From an uncultured Eubacterium sp. (GTDB lineage: Bacteria; Bacillota; Clostridia; Lachnospirales; Lachnospiraceae), in NCBI GenBank assembly GCA_910584245.1, contig CAJTZF010000002.1, forward strand, positions 62,001 to 126,000: a stretch of 64,000 bases of DNA. Reading direction: 5' to 3'. Numbering within the stretch: the stretch's first letter is position 1; every line of letters starts with the position of its first letter. The translations under genes were made by a program, and so were the position numbers. The notes under the pieces are model-generated. The model saw only the letters and a list, made by a program, of their open reading frames with translations. It was not told the origin of the DNA and searched no databases. Of the stretch, positions 26,701-34,787 are shown in pieces.

Positions 26701-27862
26701 AAACCGGCGCCGTGAGATTGCCACATGTCCGCCGGCTTCCTATGCGGCGCTTCTCGTTTCCCGCATACGGCGCGCCGTTCCGGCGGAGGAGGGCATAAGA
26801 GAGGCGGTCGCTTCCCTGCTCGGCGTCGCAATTCCGGCGGAGGATTGGGAAAAGATTATTTTTCCTGCGAGGGTAAAAAACTACCGGGAGAATCTTTTAG
26901 ACCATCTGCTTTCCCTGGGAGAATTTTTTTGGCGCATGGGGGGAGAGAAGGGAAAGATATGTTTTGAGAGCACTGGCCAGCTGGACTGGGATGCAGTACC
27001 GGACATCTGCTGGGACCAGTTATCCGAAAAAGAGCGGCTTTTGGCAGAGACGCTTGCTAAGAGAGGGGCCAGCTTTATGCAGGCGCTGAACGGCGTATTG
27101 TCCGGGGAGTCCCCTTACGATACGCTTCTCTCCCTAATGGAAAAGGGAGTAGTAAATGCGGACAGTTATTTGCCGGTGCGGCAGTGGGCCAGCCGGGATA
27201 AAATAAAAAAAGCGCCGGACAGACGCCGGGTATCTGCTCGGGTAAAGGCACTTAGCGCGGGGCGGTGGGAGCTTGTAAAGCCTCTTAAACCTCTTGCGGT
27301 ACAGGAACAGATGGATCGCTGTTTTGACCGGTATATCATTTTGTGCCGGGAGACAGCGGCAGCTTGTAACCTTCCCTGGCAGGAGGCGCTTTCCCGATTG
27401 CGCGTCCAGGAGTATACAGGGCAGGTCAGGAGGGGATATTTTACAGAGGGATTATCTGGCGCCCAGTTTATCCGAAAGAAGGATTTTGAAAGTGTGACGG
27501 CATCCCTGCTCCGGCCGCAGCACGACATTGTCTGGTTAAATGCCGCCGATCCTATGCAGCCTTGGGGAAAACTTCTGCCGCATGAAAAAGGAAGGTCATT
27601 TATGAACGTGCCAGGGACGGCCGTTGCACTTTGCGGAGGCCGTCCGGTCGCTGTCTTTGAGAGGAGAGGAAGTGTGTGCCGCATTTTCGAAGAAGAAAAA
27701 TGTGGGGAAGCAATCGGCCTGTTCGCAAAAGAATATAAAAAAGGTGCGATTTTTCCGGAACGGAAGAGGATTGTAGTGAAGCATTATCCGGAGGCGGCAG
27801 CCGGCGTTTTTGCAGGGAATGGATTTATCCGGGAAATGAAAGATTATAGCCTATATAGGTAG
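23708..27862 (+). CDS. DEAD/DEAH-box ATP-dependent helicase, Lhr family (long form)
   Basis: 1384 residues. Two RecA-like domains come first: Q-like motif KPTPVQEVSWPAI, Walker A APTGTGKT (about residue 51), YVSPLKSLAADI, DELH Walker B (about 167), LSATI, then FVEGRRYAEKLA, TSSMELGIDVG and QRLGRAGHN (motifs IV-VI). Winged-helix and Lhr-core segments follow, then a long C-terminal region (about 870-1384) of the size found in long Lhr proteins. Family members unwind DNA or RNA:DNA hybrids and act in DNA repair. ATG 23708 has AAGGAGAG 8 bases upstream; an 87-base upstream extension overlaps the hydrolase gene. Confidence 0.88.
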   Translation: MGFQQKQGECVSLNVFDTKTANWFRNTLGKPTPVQEVSWPAIAAGGHVLVSAPTGTGKTLSAFLVFLDRLKKQAEQGCLEQKLHLIYVSPLKSLAADIRENLKKPLAGIGGEELVTVAVRTGDTSQQERRQMVKKPPHILIITPESLYLMLTSKTGQNVLCTAKSIIVDELHALIDTKRGAHLMLSLARLDDLCGSPLQRIGLSATIYPLSDAAGYLAPEPVFVAAPSMEKKVRLQILGSYVDCGKKRKDPVWQELSELVYRYCEGNRSVIAFVEGRRYAEKLAYYVNQIGGEEFARVHHGSLSREQRQETERALREGKLRLLCATSSMELGIDVGEIDQVLQVGCPHTVSGTMQRLGRAGHNPSRTSVMYLFPRTAPESIRCGMTAELARKGMVERMNPPEGCLDILAQHLVSMAAFKEYEVDDVMKILPRAWPFRELSKEDVMDVLGMLAGDYEHKREIPVRPRILYDRIHGKVEGDGYTRMLAISSGGTIPDKGLYTVRTEEGIKVGEADEEFVYETRKGDRFLLGAFAWKVVNIGRDTVTVVPAPVEGARLPFWKGEIKGRNKETGDAFGRISRRLQEADDEGKLDEALWDLGLDEMAAVPAAAYLRRQIHATGGLPDHTTIIAEHFRDQSGNTQLMIHSFMGRQIHAPLALLAARLAGEEMGTEVGSVDEEDGFLLYTYGHKFLPEGLLHRICPETSEAVLSALLPATPLFNMAFRYNCGRALMMGVRQKGRLPLWMQRLRSSEMLEQVVREKGHPLVRETRRECMQHLWDVPGVRELLENIRSGAVTVREVYTESPSPMSLPLQWAQEAALMYDYAPTPQEIHTAVEEALEQEKELLRPGAQELSLVQERKKLPENEKQLHSLLMAEGDLAAGELDIPVEWLEELAGQGRVIYLEQGLWIAAEQREEYEMAAEQCGKAEDIVRRMLRYRGEAGVKQTARRYGWREEFAREVLEQLCRRGEIIAQEEMREQGGKEICYYHAKLYKRARAHTLKNRRREIATCPPASYAALLVSRIRRAVPAEEGIREAVASLLGVAIPAEDWEKIIFPARVKNYRENLLDHLLSLGEFFWRMGGEKGKICFESTGQLDWDAVPDICWDQLSEKERLLAETLAKRGASFMQALNGVLSGESPYDTLLSLMEKGVVNADSYLPVRQWASRDKIKKAPDRRRVSARVKALSAGRWELVKPLKPLAVQEQMDRCFDRYIILCRETAAACNLPWQEALSRLRVQEYTGQVRRGYFTEGLSGAQFIRKKDFESVTASLLRPQHDIVWLNAADPMQPWGKLLPHEKGRSFMNVPGTAVALCGGRPVAVFERRGSVCRIFEEEKCGEAIGLFAKEYKKGAIFPERKRIVVKHYPEAAAGVFAGNGFIREMKDYSLYR

Positions 27863-27895
27863 GGGGAGGGGGAAATAAATGTTAGAGAAATAGAG

Positions 27896-27924
27896 TTGCA
27901 AAAAAGATTCATTTAGGTTATGAT
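27896..27924 (+). promoter_or_regulatory. SigA-type promoter of the FIST-chemoreceptor genes
   Basis: TTGCAA, 17 bases, TATGAT. Downstream in the leader, GCAGCT (27958-27963) can pair with AGCTGC (27976-27981). No sigma-28 consensus was seen here. Confidence 0.65.
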
Positions 27925-28010
27925 ATAGATAGTGTTGTGCAGATTCATCGTAACATCGCAGCTTCATTATTGGGGAGCTGCCCAAAGTATAATTTGTAAG
28001 GAGAACATGG

Positions 28011-29066
28011 ATGAAACAGTTTTTTGGGAAGAGCCAGAGAGGAGATCTGGAGGAAGCATTACAAGGATTAAGCAATCCGGCATTTATTATGTTGATTTCA
28101 AACAAGGACCGGTTTGAGAAACATGTAAAGCAGCTGGAAAAAAGATTTCCGGGTGTTCCTAGTATTGGATGCATCGGAATGAGCTATGATACGGAAGTAG
28201 TAGAAGATGGTGTGGGTGTCGTGGCGTTCATAGGTGGGATTGATGTTGTGACAGGCGTATTGGAGCAGGTCTCCGTCATGCCGGTCAAATATATCCAGCG
28301 CATGGAAGAGGATTTGAGGGCGATCCATGCAAGTTCAGAAAACACCGTGTGCATTGATTTTTGTTCCAGTAATGATGCCTGTGTACTTACTACGATGTAT
28401 AGTGTGCTCGGCAGGGAAAACATTTCACTCATGGGTGGGACCGGCGACGCGGAAAAGGTATCCGTAAATGGAAACGTTTACAAAGATGCTGCCGCATATG
28501 CGCTTGTGAAAAACAAAAACGGCAGAATTAAAGTTTACAAAGAAAATATGTATCAGCCGATGAGTAACTATCGTTTTATTGCCTCAAAGACGGACCGGAG
28601 TAACTATCTCGTGGGAGAATTGAATGGAAGATCGGCGAAACAGGTGTACCAGGAGATTTTGCATGTGTCCGAGGCGGATATTACGAATCAGACGTTTAAA
28701 AACCCATTTGGAAAGGTGATCGGCCAGGATGTATGTATCATATCCATTAAAGCGGTAGAGGGCGGCGCGCTGACCTGCTTTCGCCAGGTAAATGACTCGG
28801 ATGTGCTGACGCTGTTGGAATTGAAAAATTATTGGGAGACGGTGAATGAGACGATTCAAAAAATACACCGGGATTTTCAGAATATATCGGCAGTATTTTC
28901 TGTAAACTGCCTGTTCCGCTACTTATTATTCAGCCAGAATGGCGATATGCAGAAGTACCTGAATGTGATGGAAAATGTGGGCAGTCACGCCGGGCTAGTC
29001 GGATATGGGGAGCACTATAATAACCAATTTGTGAATCAGTCGATGACTTGTGTGGTATTCGAATAA
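28011..29066 (+). CDS. FIST domain sensor protein
   Basis: 351 residues, cytoplasmic. FIST-N covers about 20-190 (AFIMLISNKDRFEKHVKQLE, PSIGCIGMSYDTEV, GENISLMGGTGDAEK-like turn) and FIST-C about 200-340 (VGELNGRSAKQVYQEIL, NPFGKVIGQD, SCLFRYLL-type segment, GSHAGLVGYGEHYNNQFVNQSMTCVVF). FIST domains bind small ligands, proposed to be amino acids, and occur as sensor inputs of signalling proteins. Here the domain stands alone, 35 bases before a soluble chemoreceptor lacking any sensor, which suggests that the two work together. GAAGGAG-like site AAGGAG lies before the ATG. Confidence 0.85.
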   Translation: MKQFFGKSQRGDLEEALQGLSNPAFIMLISNKDRFEKHVKQLEKRFPGVPSIGCIGMSYDTEVVEDGVGVVAFIGGIDVVTGVLEQVSVMPVKYIQRMEEDLRAIHASSENTVCIDFCSSNDACVLTTMYSVLGRENISLMGGTGDAEKVSVNGNVYKDAAAYALVKNKNGRIKVYKENMYQPMSNYRFIASKTDRSNYLVGELNGRSAKQVYQEILHVSEADITNQTFKNPFGKVIGQDVCIISIKAVEGGALTCFRQVNDSDVLTLLELKNYWETVNETIQKIHRDFQNISAVFSVNCLFRYLLFSQNGDMQKYLNVMENVGSHAGLVGYGEHYNNQFVNQSMTCVVFE

Positions 29067-29101
29067 ATGAACTGGGGATGGAATACTAGGAGGGTTGTAA
29101 A

Positions 29102-30046
29102 ATGTTTAGGTCGAAGTACATAAAAGAACGGGGAAAGAAAAAAAAGATGGATTTATATCCGGTTGAGCATGTGGCTAGGAGTATTCAATCGTACCAAAAG
29201 GATTTGGTTTTGAAGGAAGTTGAATCGCTGAAGGAATTGCGGAACATACGGATTGCGTTTAGGAGTGTGCTGAAAGAGGATAACGTGCTCAAGGAAAAAT
29301 TGGATAGTTTTCATGATGTGTTTTCTTCGGTTGGTGAGATTTCCGGGCAATTTGCCACAGTGAAAGAAGAAATAGCCGCTTCCGTTGAGCATGCCCAGCA
29401 GCAGGTGGGCGAGCTCAAAGAAAGTTCAGAGCAGGTGCAGGACTGTTTTGTTGAAATCCGGAGTACCTTTGATGAATTTGATGAAGCGGTGGAGACGATA
29501 AAAAAGTGTATGCGGCAGATTATTACGATAGCAGAACAGACGAACATTCTCGCATTAAACGCTACTATTGAAGCGGCGCGGGCAGGTCAGCAGGGAAAGG
29601 GATTTGCCGTTGTGGCGAGAGAGGTAAAAAGCCTGGCGGATGAGATCAAGGATCTGGTCGGCATGGTAGATGTCGGCATAGATAACGTAGAACAGGGAAC
29701 GGAGAGGATGCACGCAAGCATCGGGGCATCACAGAAGGTGATGTCACAGAGCCTGGAAAATGTCCGAATGACAAACCAGATGTTTGACCAGATTATAACG
29801 GCGGCAGGCGGCGCGGAGTCCGTGCAGAGTGAGATTAACAGTACGATTGATGCGTCGCGCCAACGCCTTCAGGAAGTGAAACAATCCTTTATGGACACGG
29901 AGGCGCAGTACCAGGAAGTGGTAAAACATATTGATAAGGCAAATGACTTAGGTACGACAAAGAGTTCCGTGTTTGAAAATATGGACCACATGCTGTGCCA
30001 GGTGGCTCCGATCATTGAGGAAATCAAAAAAGAGCACCAGAATTAA
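29102..30046 (+). CDS. soluble methyl-accepting chemotaxis-type protein
   Basis: 314 residues without membrane segments or a recognisable sensor domain. The signalling hairpin tip is intact: IAEQTNILALNATIEAARAG followed by QQGKGFAVVAREVKSLADE (about 135-175), the site that contacts CheA and CheW. It is flanked by long coiled coils (about 30-130 and 180-310). The protein should control flagellar motion through CheA. AGGAGG lies before ATG 29102. It is directly downstream of the FIST gene and probably receives its input from that protein. Confidence 0.88.
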   Translation: MFRSKYIKERGKKKKMDLYPVEHVARSIQSYQKDLVLKEVESLKELRNIRIAFRSVLKEDNVLKEKLDSFHDVFSSVGEISGQFATVKEEIAASVEHAQQQVGELKESSEQVQDCFVEIRSTFDEFDEAVETIKKCMRQIITIAEQTNILALNATIEAARAGQQGKGFAVVAREVKSLADEIKDLVGMVDVGIDNVEQGTERMHASIGASQKVMSQSLENVRMTNQMFDQIITAAGGAESVQSEINSTIDASRQRLQEVKQSFMDTEAQYQEVVKHIDKANDLGTTKSSVFENMDHMLCQVAPIIEEIKKEHQN

Positions 30047-30088
30047 CAAAGACAGCCGGGGAACTACCGGGCTGGGAAGGAGAAAGAG

Positions 30089-31636
30089 ATGCAGACGAAT
30101 GTCCTGGAATACTTAGAGCATACGGCACTCCGGGTGCCGGACAGACTGGCATTTGCGGACGACGAGATGGGTCTCACTTTTCGGGATGTGCATAGCTGTG
30201 CCAGGCGGGTGGGAAGCAGCCTGGCCGGGGAGGGTGCCTTCCGGGAACCGGTCGTTGTATATATGAAAAAATGTCCCTCTACACTGGCCGCATTTTTTGG
30301 TGTGATTTATGCCGGGTGCTATTATGTGCCGATTGACGAAGAGATGCCGGGACGCAGAATGAAATTGATATTGGAGAACACGAAAGCGCGCTATCTGATA
30401 TACGATGAGAGTACGAGGGACCGGGTGCCGGATTTGGGATTCCAGGGACGGGCTATGTCTTATCACGATTGTATCGAAGGGCGGATCGATGAGAAAGTAT
30501 TGGAGGAGATCCGCCGACAGGCACAGGACGTAGATCCGATTTATGTATTATTTACCTCTGGATCTACCGGTATGCCGAAAGGGGTAGTGGGGCATCACCG
30601 GGGCGTTATTGATTACGTGGACAGTTTGTCGGATGTACTTGGTTTTGGGGAAGATACAGTGTTTGGCAATCAGACGCCGCTCTACCTGGACGCGTGTATG
30701 AAGGAGGTTTATCCGACGCTGAAATACGGTGCAATGACGTGGCTTATCCCGAAAGAGCATTTTTCGATTCCCATAAATCTTGTGGAATATTTGAATGAAC
30801 ACAAGATTAATACGATTTGCTGGGTAGTATCGGCGCTAACGATGATTTCAGCGTTTGGTACTTTTGAGTTTGTACGGCCGGCGTATTTGCACACAGTAGC
30901 ATTTGGAAGCGAGGTGTTCCCGGTTAAGCAGTTTAATTTGTGGAAAGCCGCTCTTCCTGAGGCCCAATTTTATAATCTGTACGGGCCGACAGAGGCGACA
31001 GGTATGAGCTGTTATTACCATGCGCGACGGATGTTTGATGAAAAGGAAGTAATTCCAGTCGGAAGGCCCTTTCCGAATACGGGGATTTATTTACTGGATC
31101 CAGAGGGAAGAGAGGTGCCCGCCGGCGAAAAGGGAGAGATTTGCATTAAGGGAACCTGTCTGACACACGGCTATTATAATAATCCGGAGAAGACGGCGGA
31201 AGTTTTCACCCAGAATCCGCTGAATCCCCATTATCCGGAGGTCATTTACCATACAGGGGATCTGGGGCGGTGGGACGGAGACGGAAATCTTGTATTTGTA
31301 TCCCGGAGTGACCACCAGATCAAGCATATGGGACACCGCATTGAGCTCGGTGAAATCGAGGCGGATGTGGATGGGATAGAAGAGGTCAGCGCCTGCTGTT
31401 GCATTTACATAAAGGAACAGAATAAAATCGTTCTCTTCTATGCCGGTAATATTGGAAAGAGGGAACTGACGGTGCAGATGAAGGAGCGCCTCCCCCGGTA
31501 CATGATTCCAAATGCAATTGTTCCGCTCCCGGAGCTGCCGCTTTTGCCAAATGGCAAGAGGGACCGCATGAAGATGAAGGAGCTATATTGGGAGCAGAGA
31601 AAGAAGCGCACAAAGAGTAGAAAAGAGGAAGCATAA
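30089..31636 (+). CDS. amino acid adenylation enzyme, DltA-like
   Basis: 515 residues, ANL superfamily. Motifs in order: A3 YVLFTSGSTGMPKGV, A4-like TPLYLDACMKEVYPTL with the Asp that binds an amino group, A5 NLYGPTEATG, A7 YHTGDLGRW, A8 SDHQIKHMGHRIELGEIE, A10 LPNGKRDRMK with the catalytic Lys. It should activate an amino acid with ATP and load it on the carrier protein encoded next. D-alanine ligases DltA carry FCGE where this protein reads FGSE, so the Cys tied to D-Ala choice is Gly here and the substrate may differ. Order is A, carrier, MBOAT, SGNH, like a rearranged dlt operon. Confidence 0.85.
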   Translation: MQTNVLEYLEHTALRVPDRLAFADDEMGLTFRDVHSCARRVGSSLAGEGAFREPVVVYMKKCPSTLAAFFGVIYAGCYYVPIDEEMPGRRMKLILENTKARYLIYDESTRDRVPDLGFQGRAMSYHDCIEGRIDEKVLEEIRRQAQDVDPIYVLFTSGSTGMPKGVVGHHRGVIDYVDSLSDVLGFGEDTVFGNQTPLYLDACMKEVYPTLKYGAMTWLIPKEHFSIPINLVEYLNEHKINTICWVVSALTMISAFGTFEFVRPAYLHTVAFGSEVFPVKQFNLWKAALPEAQFYNLYGPTEATGMSCYYHARRMFDEKEVIPVGRPFPNTGIYLLDPEGREVPAGEKGEICIKGTCLTHGYYNNPEKTAEVFTQNPLNPHYPEVIYHTGDLGRWDGDGNLVFVSRSDHQIKHMGHRIELGEIEADVDGIEEVSACCCIYIKEQNKIVLFYAGNIGKRELTVQMKERLPRYMIPNAIVPLPELPLLPNGKRDRMKMKELYWEQRKKRTKSRKEEA

Positions 31637-31881
31637 TGAATAGAGAAGAGATAAAAGAAGGGATACTTGGCATTTTAGAGGAGCTGCATGAGGATGTAGC
31701 GTTTGAGGCACAGGAAAAGCTTGTGGATGATAAGATTCTCGATTCCTTTGACCTTGTGACACTCGTTACCGAGCTCGGTGACGAATTTGATGTGGATATT
31801 ACGGCAAAGGATTTTGTGGCGGAGAATTTTAATTCTGTACAGCGCCTTACAGACATGGTCATCCGTCTTATGGATGAGTAA
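31636..31881 (+). CDS. acyl/aminoacyl carrier protein, DltC-like
   Basis: 81 residues. Ser37 in DSFDLVTLV is the attachment site for 4'-phosphopantetheine; the helical layout and length equal DltC and ACP. It shares one base with the stop of the adenylation gene (TAATG), which indicates coupled translation and a matched pair. It would carry the activated amino acid to the membrane acyltransferase encoded next. Confidence 0.88.
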   Translation: MNREEIKEGILGILEELHEDVAFEAQEKLVDDKILDSFDLVTLVTELGDEFDVDITAKDFVAENFNSVQRLTDMVIRLMDE

Positions 31882-31898
31882 ATGGTGGAGGGATTATT

Positions 31899-33500
31899 GT
31901 GTTTACATCTTATGAATTTGCAGGGTTTTTAGCCGCAGTATTTGTGCTTTACTACGTGATTCCCAGGCGGTTTCAGTGGATGCTGCTTCTGGCAGCCAGT
32001 TTACTATTTTATTTTTACGCGGGAAAAAGCTATCTCGTATTTATCTTCCTCACAGGGATAACGGTATATGCGTCCGGAAGATGGATGGAGAGGTACGATG
32101 CGGAGCTGGAACGCTATATTCAGGAAATCAGAAGCGGCGGTATTCCGAAACCGTCCAGGGAGGAAAAAAAGGCATACAAAAAGAAAATAAATGGAAAAAA
32201 GAAGCGGGTTATGCTTCTATGCCTCTTTTTGAATATCGGAATTCTGGCAGTGTTAAAATATACGAATTTTTTCATTGATAATATAAATTATTTCAGGGAG
32301 CTGTCAGGTGCGCAGCCATTTTCTTTTATGAATCTCATACTTCCGATGGGAATCTCTTTCTATACGTTTCAAGCTGTGGGGTATTTGTTAGATGTGTATT
32401 GGAATAAATGCAGGCCCCAGAAAAATATATTTCGTTTTTTACTATTTGTATCATTTTTCCCTCAGTTGGTGCAAGGGCCAATTAGCCGGTACGGGGATAT
32501 GTCTGAAACGCTTTATGGCGGGCATAGCTTTGACTGGAAACAGGTCCGGTTTGGGTTGGAGCGCATCCTGTGGGGATATTTTAAAAAGCTGGTGATTGCG
32601 GACAGGATTAGCGCGGCGGTGGGGATGCTTATGGAGGATCCCGATTATTATACTGGTGCGTTCGTGGTCGTAGGAATGCTATTTTATGCCGTTCAGCTGT
32701 ATGCGGATTTTACGGGCGGTATCGACATTACGATAGGAATTGCCCAGGTTTTCGGTATCCGGCTTGAGGAAAACTTTGTCCGGCCATTTTTCTCAAAAAA
32801 TATTGCGGAGTACTGGAGAAGATGGCATATTACGATGGGAACGTGGTTTCGCGATTATGTATTTTATCCGTTCAGTATCAGCCGGCCGTTAAAGGCAGTG
32901 ACTTCCTTTTGTAAAAAAAGATTTGGAATGGCAGTGGCGCGCCGGGCGGCTGTATACATATCTACAGTGGTTGTATGGCTGGCCACTGGAATCTGGCACG
33001 GGGCTGCCTGGCATTTTGTGGCCTGGGGGCTCGCAAACGGTGTTATTATACTTATTTCGGAGGAATTAGAACCGTGTTACAAAGCATTTCATACAAGATT
33101 TACAAAGCTGGGATCCAGCACCGCTTACCGGGCCTTTCAGGTCATACGTACGTTTCTTTTGATGTGCTGCATTCGCTTGTTTGACAATTATGGCAGTGTG
33201 CGCACATCCGTGCGGCAGTTTATTCATATGTTTACGGAATTTGATATCCGTGCGGTGACGGGACAGGAGCTATTGGACCTGGGATTGGGAATAAGGGACT
33301 ATGCGGTCGTTGGTATCGGCGTCATTCTTATGTTTGCCGTGAGCATGGGCGGAAGAACGGGATGTCTGCGGGAGAAAATTTCGCGGCGGCCTTATGCTAT
33401 ACGGTATACGGTATTTTTGACATTATTTTTTGCCGTATTGCTTCTGGGATGCTATGGAGCCAATTTTGACGCCAGACAATTTATATATAATCAGTTCTGA
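31899..33500 (+). CDS. MBOAT family O-acyltransferase, DltB/AlgI-like
   Basis: 533 residues with about ten or more membrane helices. Signatures: LPMGISFYTFQAVGYLLDVYW, FPQLVQGPISRYGDM, YADFTGGIDITIGIAQVFG, AEYWRRWHITMGTWFRDYVFYPF, and GIWHGAAWHFVAWG with the catalytic His. It transfers an acyl or aminoacyl group across the membrane to an extracytoplasmic polymer hydroxyl. The length and the C-terminal extension are nearer to AlgI/PatA types than to DltB. GTG 31899 follows GGAGG. Whether teichoic acid, capsule or flagellin is the acceptor is not visible. Confidence 0.9.
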   Translation: MFTSYEFAGFLAAVFVLYYVIPRRFQWMLLLAASLLFYFYAGKSYLVFIFLTGITVYASGRWMERYDAELERYIQEIRSGGIPKPSREEKKAYKKKINGKKKRVMLLCLFLNIGILAVLKYTNFFIDNINYFRELSGAQPFSFMNLILPMGISFYTFQAVGYLLDVYWNKCRPQKNIFRFLLFVSFFPQLVQGPISRYGDMSETLYGGHSFDWKQVRFGLERILWGYFKKLVIADRISAAVGMLMEDPDYYTGAFVVVGMLFYAVQLYADFTGGIDITIGIAQVFGIRLEENFVRPFFSKNIAEYWRRWHITMGTWFRDYVFYPFSISRPLKAVTSFCKKRFGMAVARRAAVYISTVVVWLATGIWHGAAWHFVAWGLANGVIILISEELEPCYKAFHTRFTKLGSSTAYRAFQVIRTFLLMCCIRLFDNYGSVRTSVRQFIHMFTEFDIRAVTGQELLDLGLGIRDYAVVGIGVILMFAVSMGGRTGCLREKISRRPYAIRYTVFLTLFFAVLLLGCYGANFDARQFIYNQF

Positions 33501-33521
33501 CCTGGGTTATGTAAAGAAAAC

Positions 33522-33540
33522 GCAAATGTGTCCCATTTGC
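33522..33540 (+). other. intercistronic hairpin
   Basis: GCAAATG and CATTTGC form a perfect 7-bp stem with a 5-base loop between the MBOAT and SGNH genes. There is no T run, so it may affect mRNA stability or partial readthrough rather than end transcription. Confidence 0.4.
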
Positions 33541-33556
33541 AGAAACGAGGAAAGTG

Positions 33557-34768
33557 ATGAAACGAGCAGGGAAAATAGTCACGGCGGTATTTTCCGTGGC
33601 TGTGGCGGCCGTCTTATTTTGCGGAATACAAAGATTAGTGGAGCCAAAATACGCAGAAGAGGTTCTGGAGGGAAATTTTACGGCGGAATACTATAGGGAG
33701 ACGACAAACCACGATGTGATTTTTATCGGGGACTGTGAGGTGTATGAAAATTTTGACCCTATATATTTGTGGCAGAATTTTGGGATTACAAGCTATATAC
33801 GGGGAAATGCCCAGCAGCTCACGTGGCAGTCGTACTATATGCTGGAGGATACGTTGCGCACAGAGACGCCGCGGGTTGTTGTTTACAATGTTCAGGCACT
33901 GACCCACGAGGAGCCTCAGAGGGAAGAGTACAACCGTATGACGCTGGATGGAATGAGGTGGTCTGATAGTAAATATAAGGCGATCCGGGCATCGATGTGC
34001 GAGGGAGAGCATATGCTCGATTATATTTTTCCGATTCTCCGCTACCATGAGAGAATTCTGGAGCTCTCGGAAAGCGATCTGGTCTATTATTGGAATCCCC
34101 GGCCTATTACTCACAATGGTTACTACATGCGGATGGATGTCTTGCCGGTAAGCCAATCGGATGTGGCAGACCCGTCCTGGCTTTTGGGGGAGGTCTCCGC
34201 CGGGGAAGAGGACGACGGTGAAATAGAAGCTGGCGATGAGAGTATTGACGACCCCTGGGGAGACATTGAGGGGGCGGATGAAGAAATTGAGGAGGATGGC
34301 GCGAGCGCACCTGTTCCCGCGCAAGAAGATGAGGGCAAGCCGTTTGGAAGCTATCCGATGTTATATCTTGACAAAATACGCGGGCTATGCGACCAAAATG
34401 GAATCCAGCTTATTCTGATAAAGGCTCCGAGCCTTGCCCCACAGTGGTATGAATCCGATAATGAACAGGTGGTTTCCTATGCAAAAAAATATGGGATTCC
34501 CTATATCAATTTTTATGAGCGCCTGGAGGAAACAGGGATCGATTATGAAACGGACACTTATGATGGCGGCTTGCACATGAACCTGAATGGAGCGGACAAG
34601 CTGTCACAATATTTAGGAGGCGTATTGAAAGAAGTATATGGGATCCCTGACCGAAGAGAGAATACAGAGCTTGCTGCTGCTTATAAAGAAAAGATTGCCT
34701 TTTATGAGGACATGAAGAAAAAGCAGCAGGAGGAGCTGGATATATACGGAGAAATCCGAAGTTATTAA
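33557..34768 (+). CDS. SGNH/GDSL hydrolase-like protein with Cys at the nucleophile position (DltD-like role)
   Basis: 403 residues with an N-terminal signal-anchor (GKIVTAVFSVAVAAVLFCGI). The block I motif reads VIFIGDCEVYENF: the usual GDS/GSS serine is Cys. The C-terminal DGGLHMNLNGADKLS supplies the Asp and His of the SGNH triad. An acidic, Ser/Gly-rich insertion (about 210-258) interrupts the domain. The place in the operon equals that of DltD, which works with DltB in polymer D-alanylation. I believe the GDCE form recurs in clostridial relatives, so it may be a thioester-forming family rather than a dead enzyme. ATG 33557 fits GAGGAAAG. Confidence 0.7.
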   Translation: MKRAGKIVTAVFSVAVAAVLFCGIQRLVEPKYAEEVLEGNFTAEYYRETTNHDVIFIGDCEVYENFDPIYLWQNFGITSYIRGNAQQLTWQSYYMLEDTLRTETPRVVVYNVQALTHEEPQREEYNRMTLDGMRWSDSKYKAIRASMCEGEHMLDYIFPILRYHERILELSESDLVYYWNPRPITHNGYYMRMDVLPVSQSDVADPSWLLGEVSAGEEDDGEIEAGDESIDDPWGDIEGADEEIEEDGASAPVPAQEDEGKPFGSYPMLYLDKIRGLCDQNGIQLILIKAPSLAPQWYESDNEQVVSYAKKYGIPYINFYERLEETGIDYETDTYDGGLHMNLNGADKLSQYLGGVLKEVYGIPDRRENTELAAAYKEKIAFYEDMKKKQQEELDIYGEIRSY

Positions 34769-34787
34769 GAAAGTGAGGAAGAGAAAT

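Noticed and set aside
30055..30078. hairpin CAGCCGG/CCGGGCTG between the chemoreceptor and adenylation genes
   Set aside because: Stem is bulged and no T run follows, so I do not call a terminator; the genes may be co-transcribed.
31386..31862. 158-codon minus-strand frame, Ser-rich
   Set aside because: It lies opposite the adenylation enzyme end and carrier protein genes, which are clearly coding; the low-complexity Ser content is typical of an antisense shadow.
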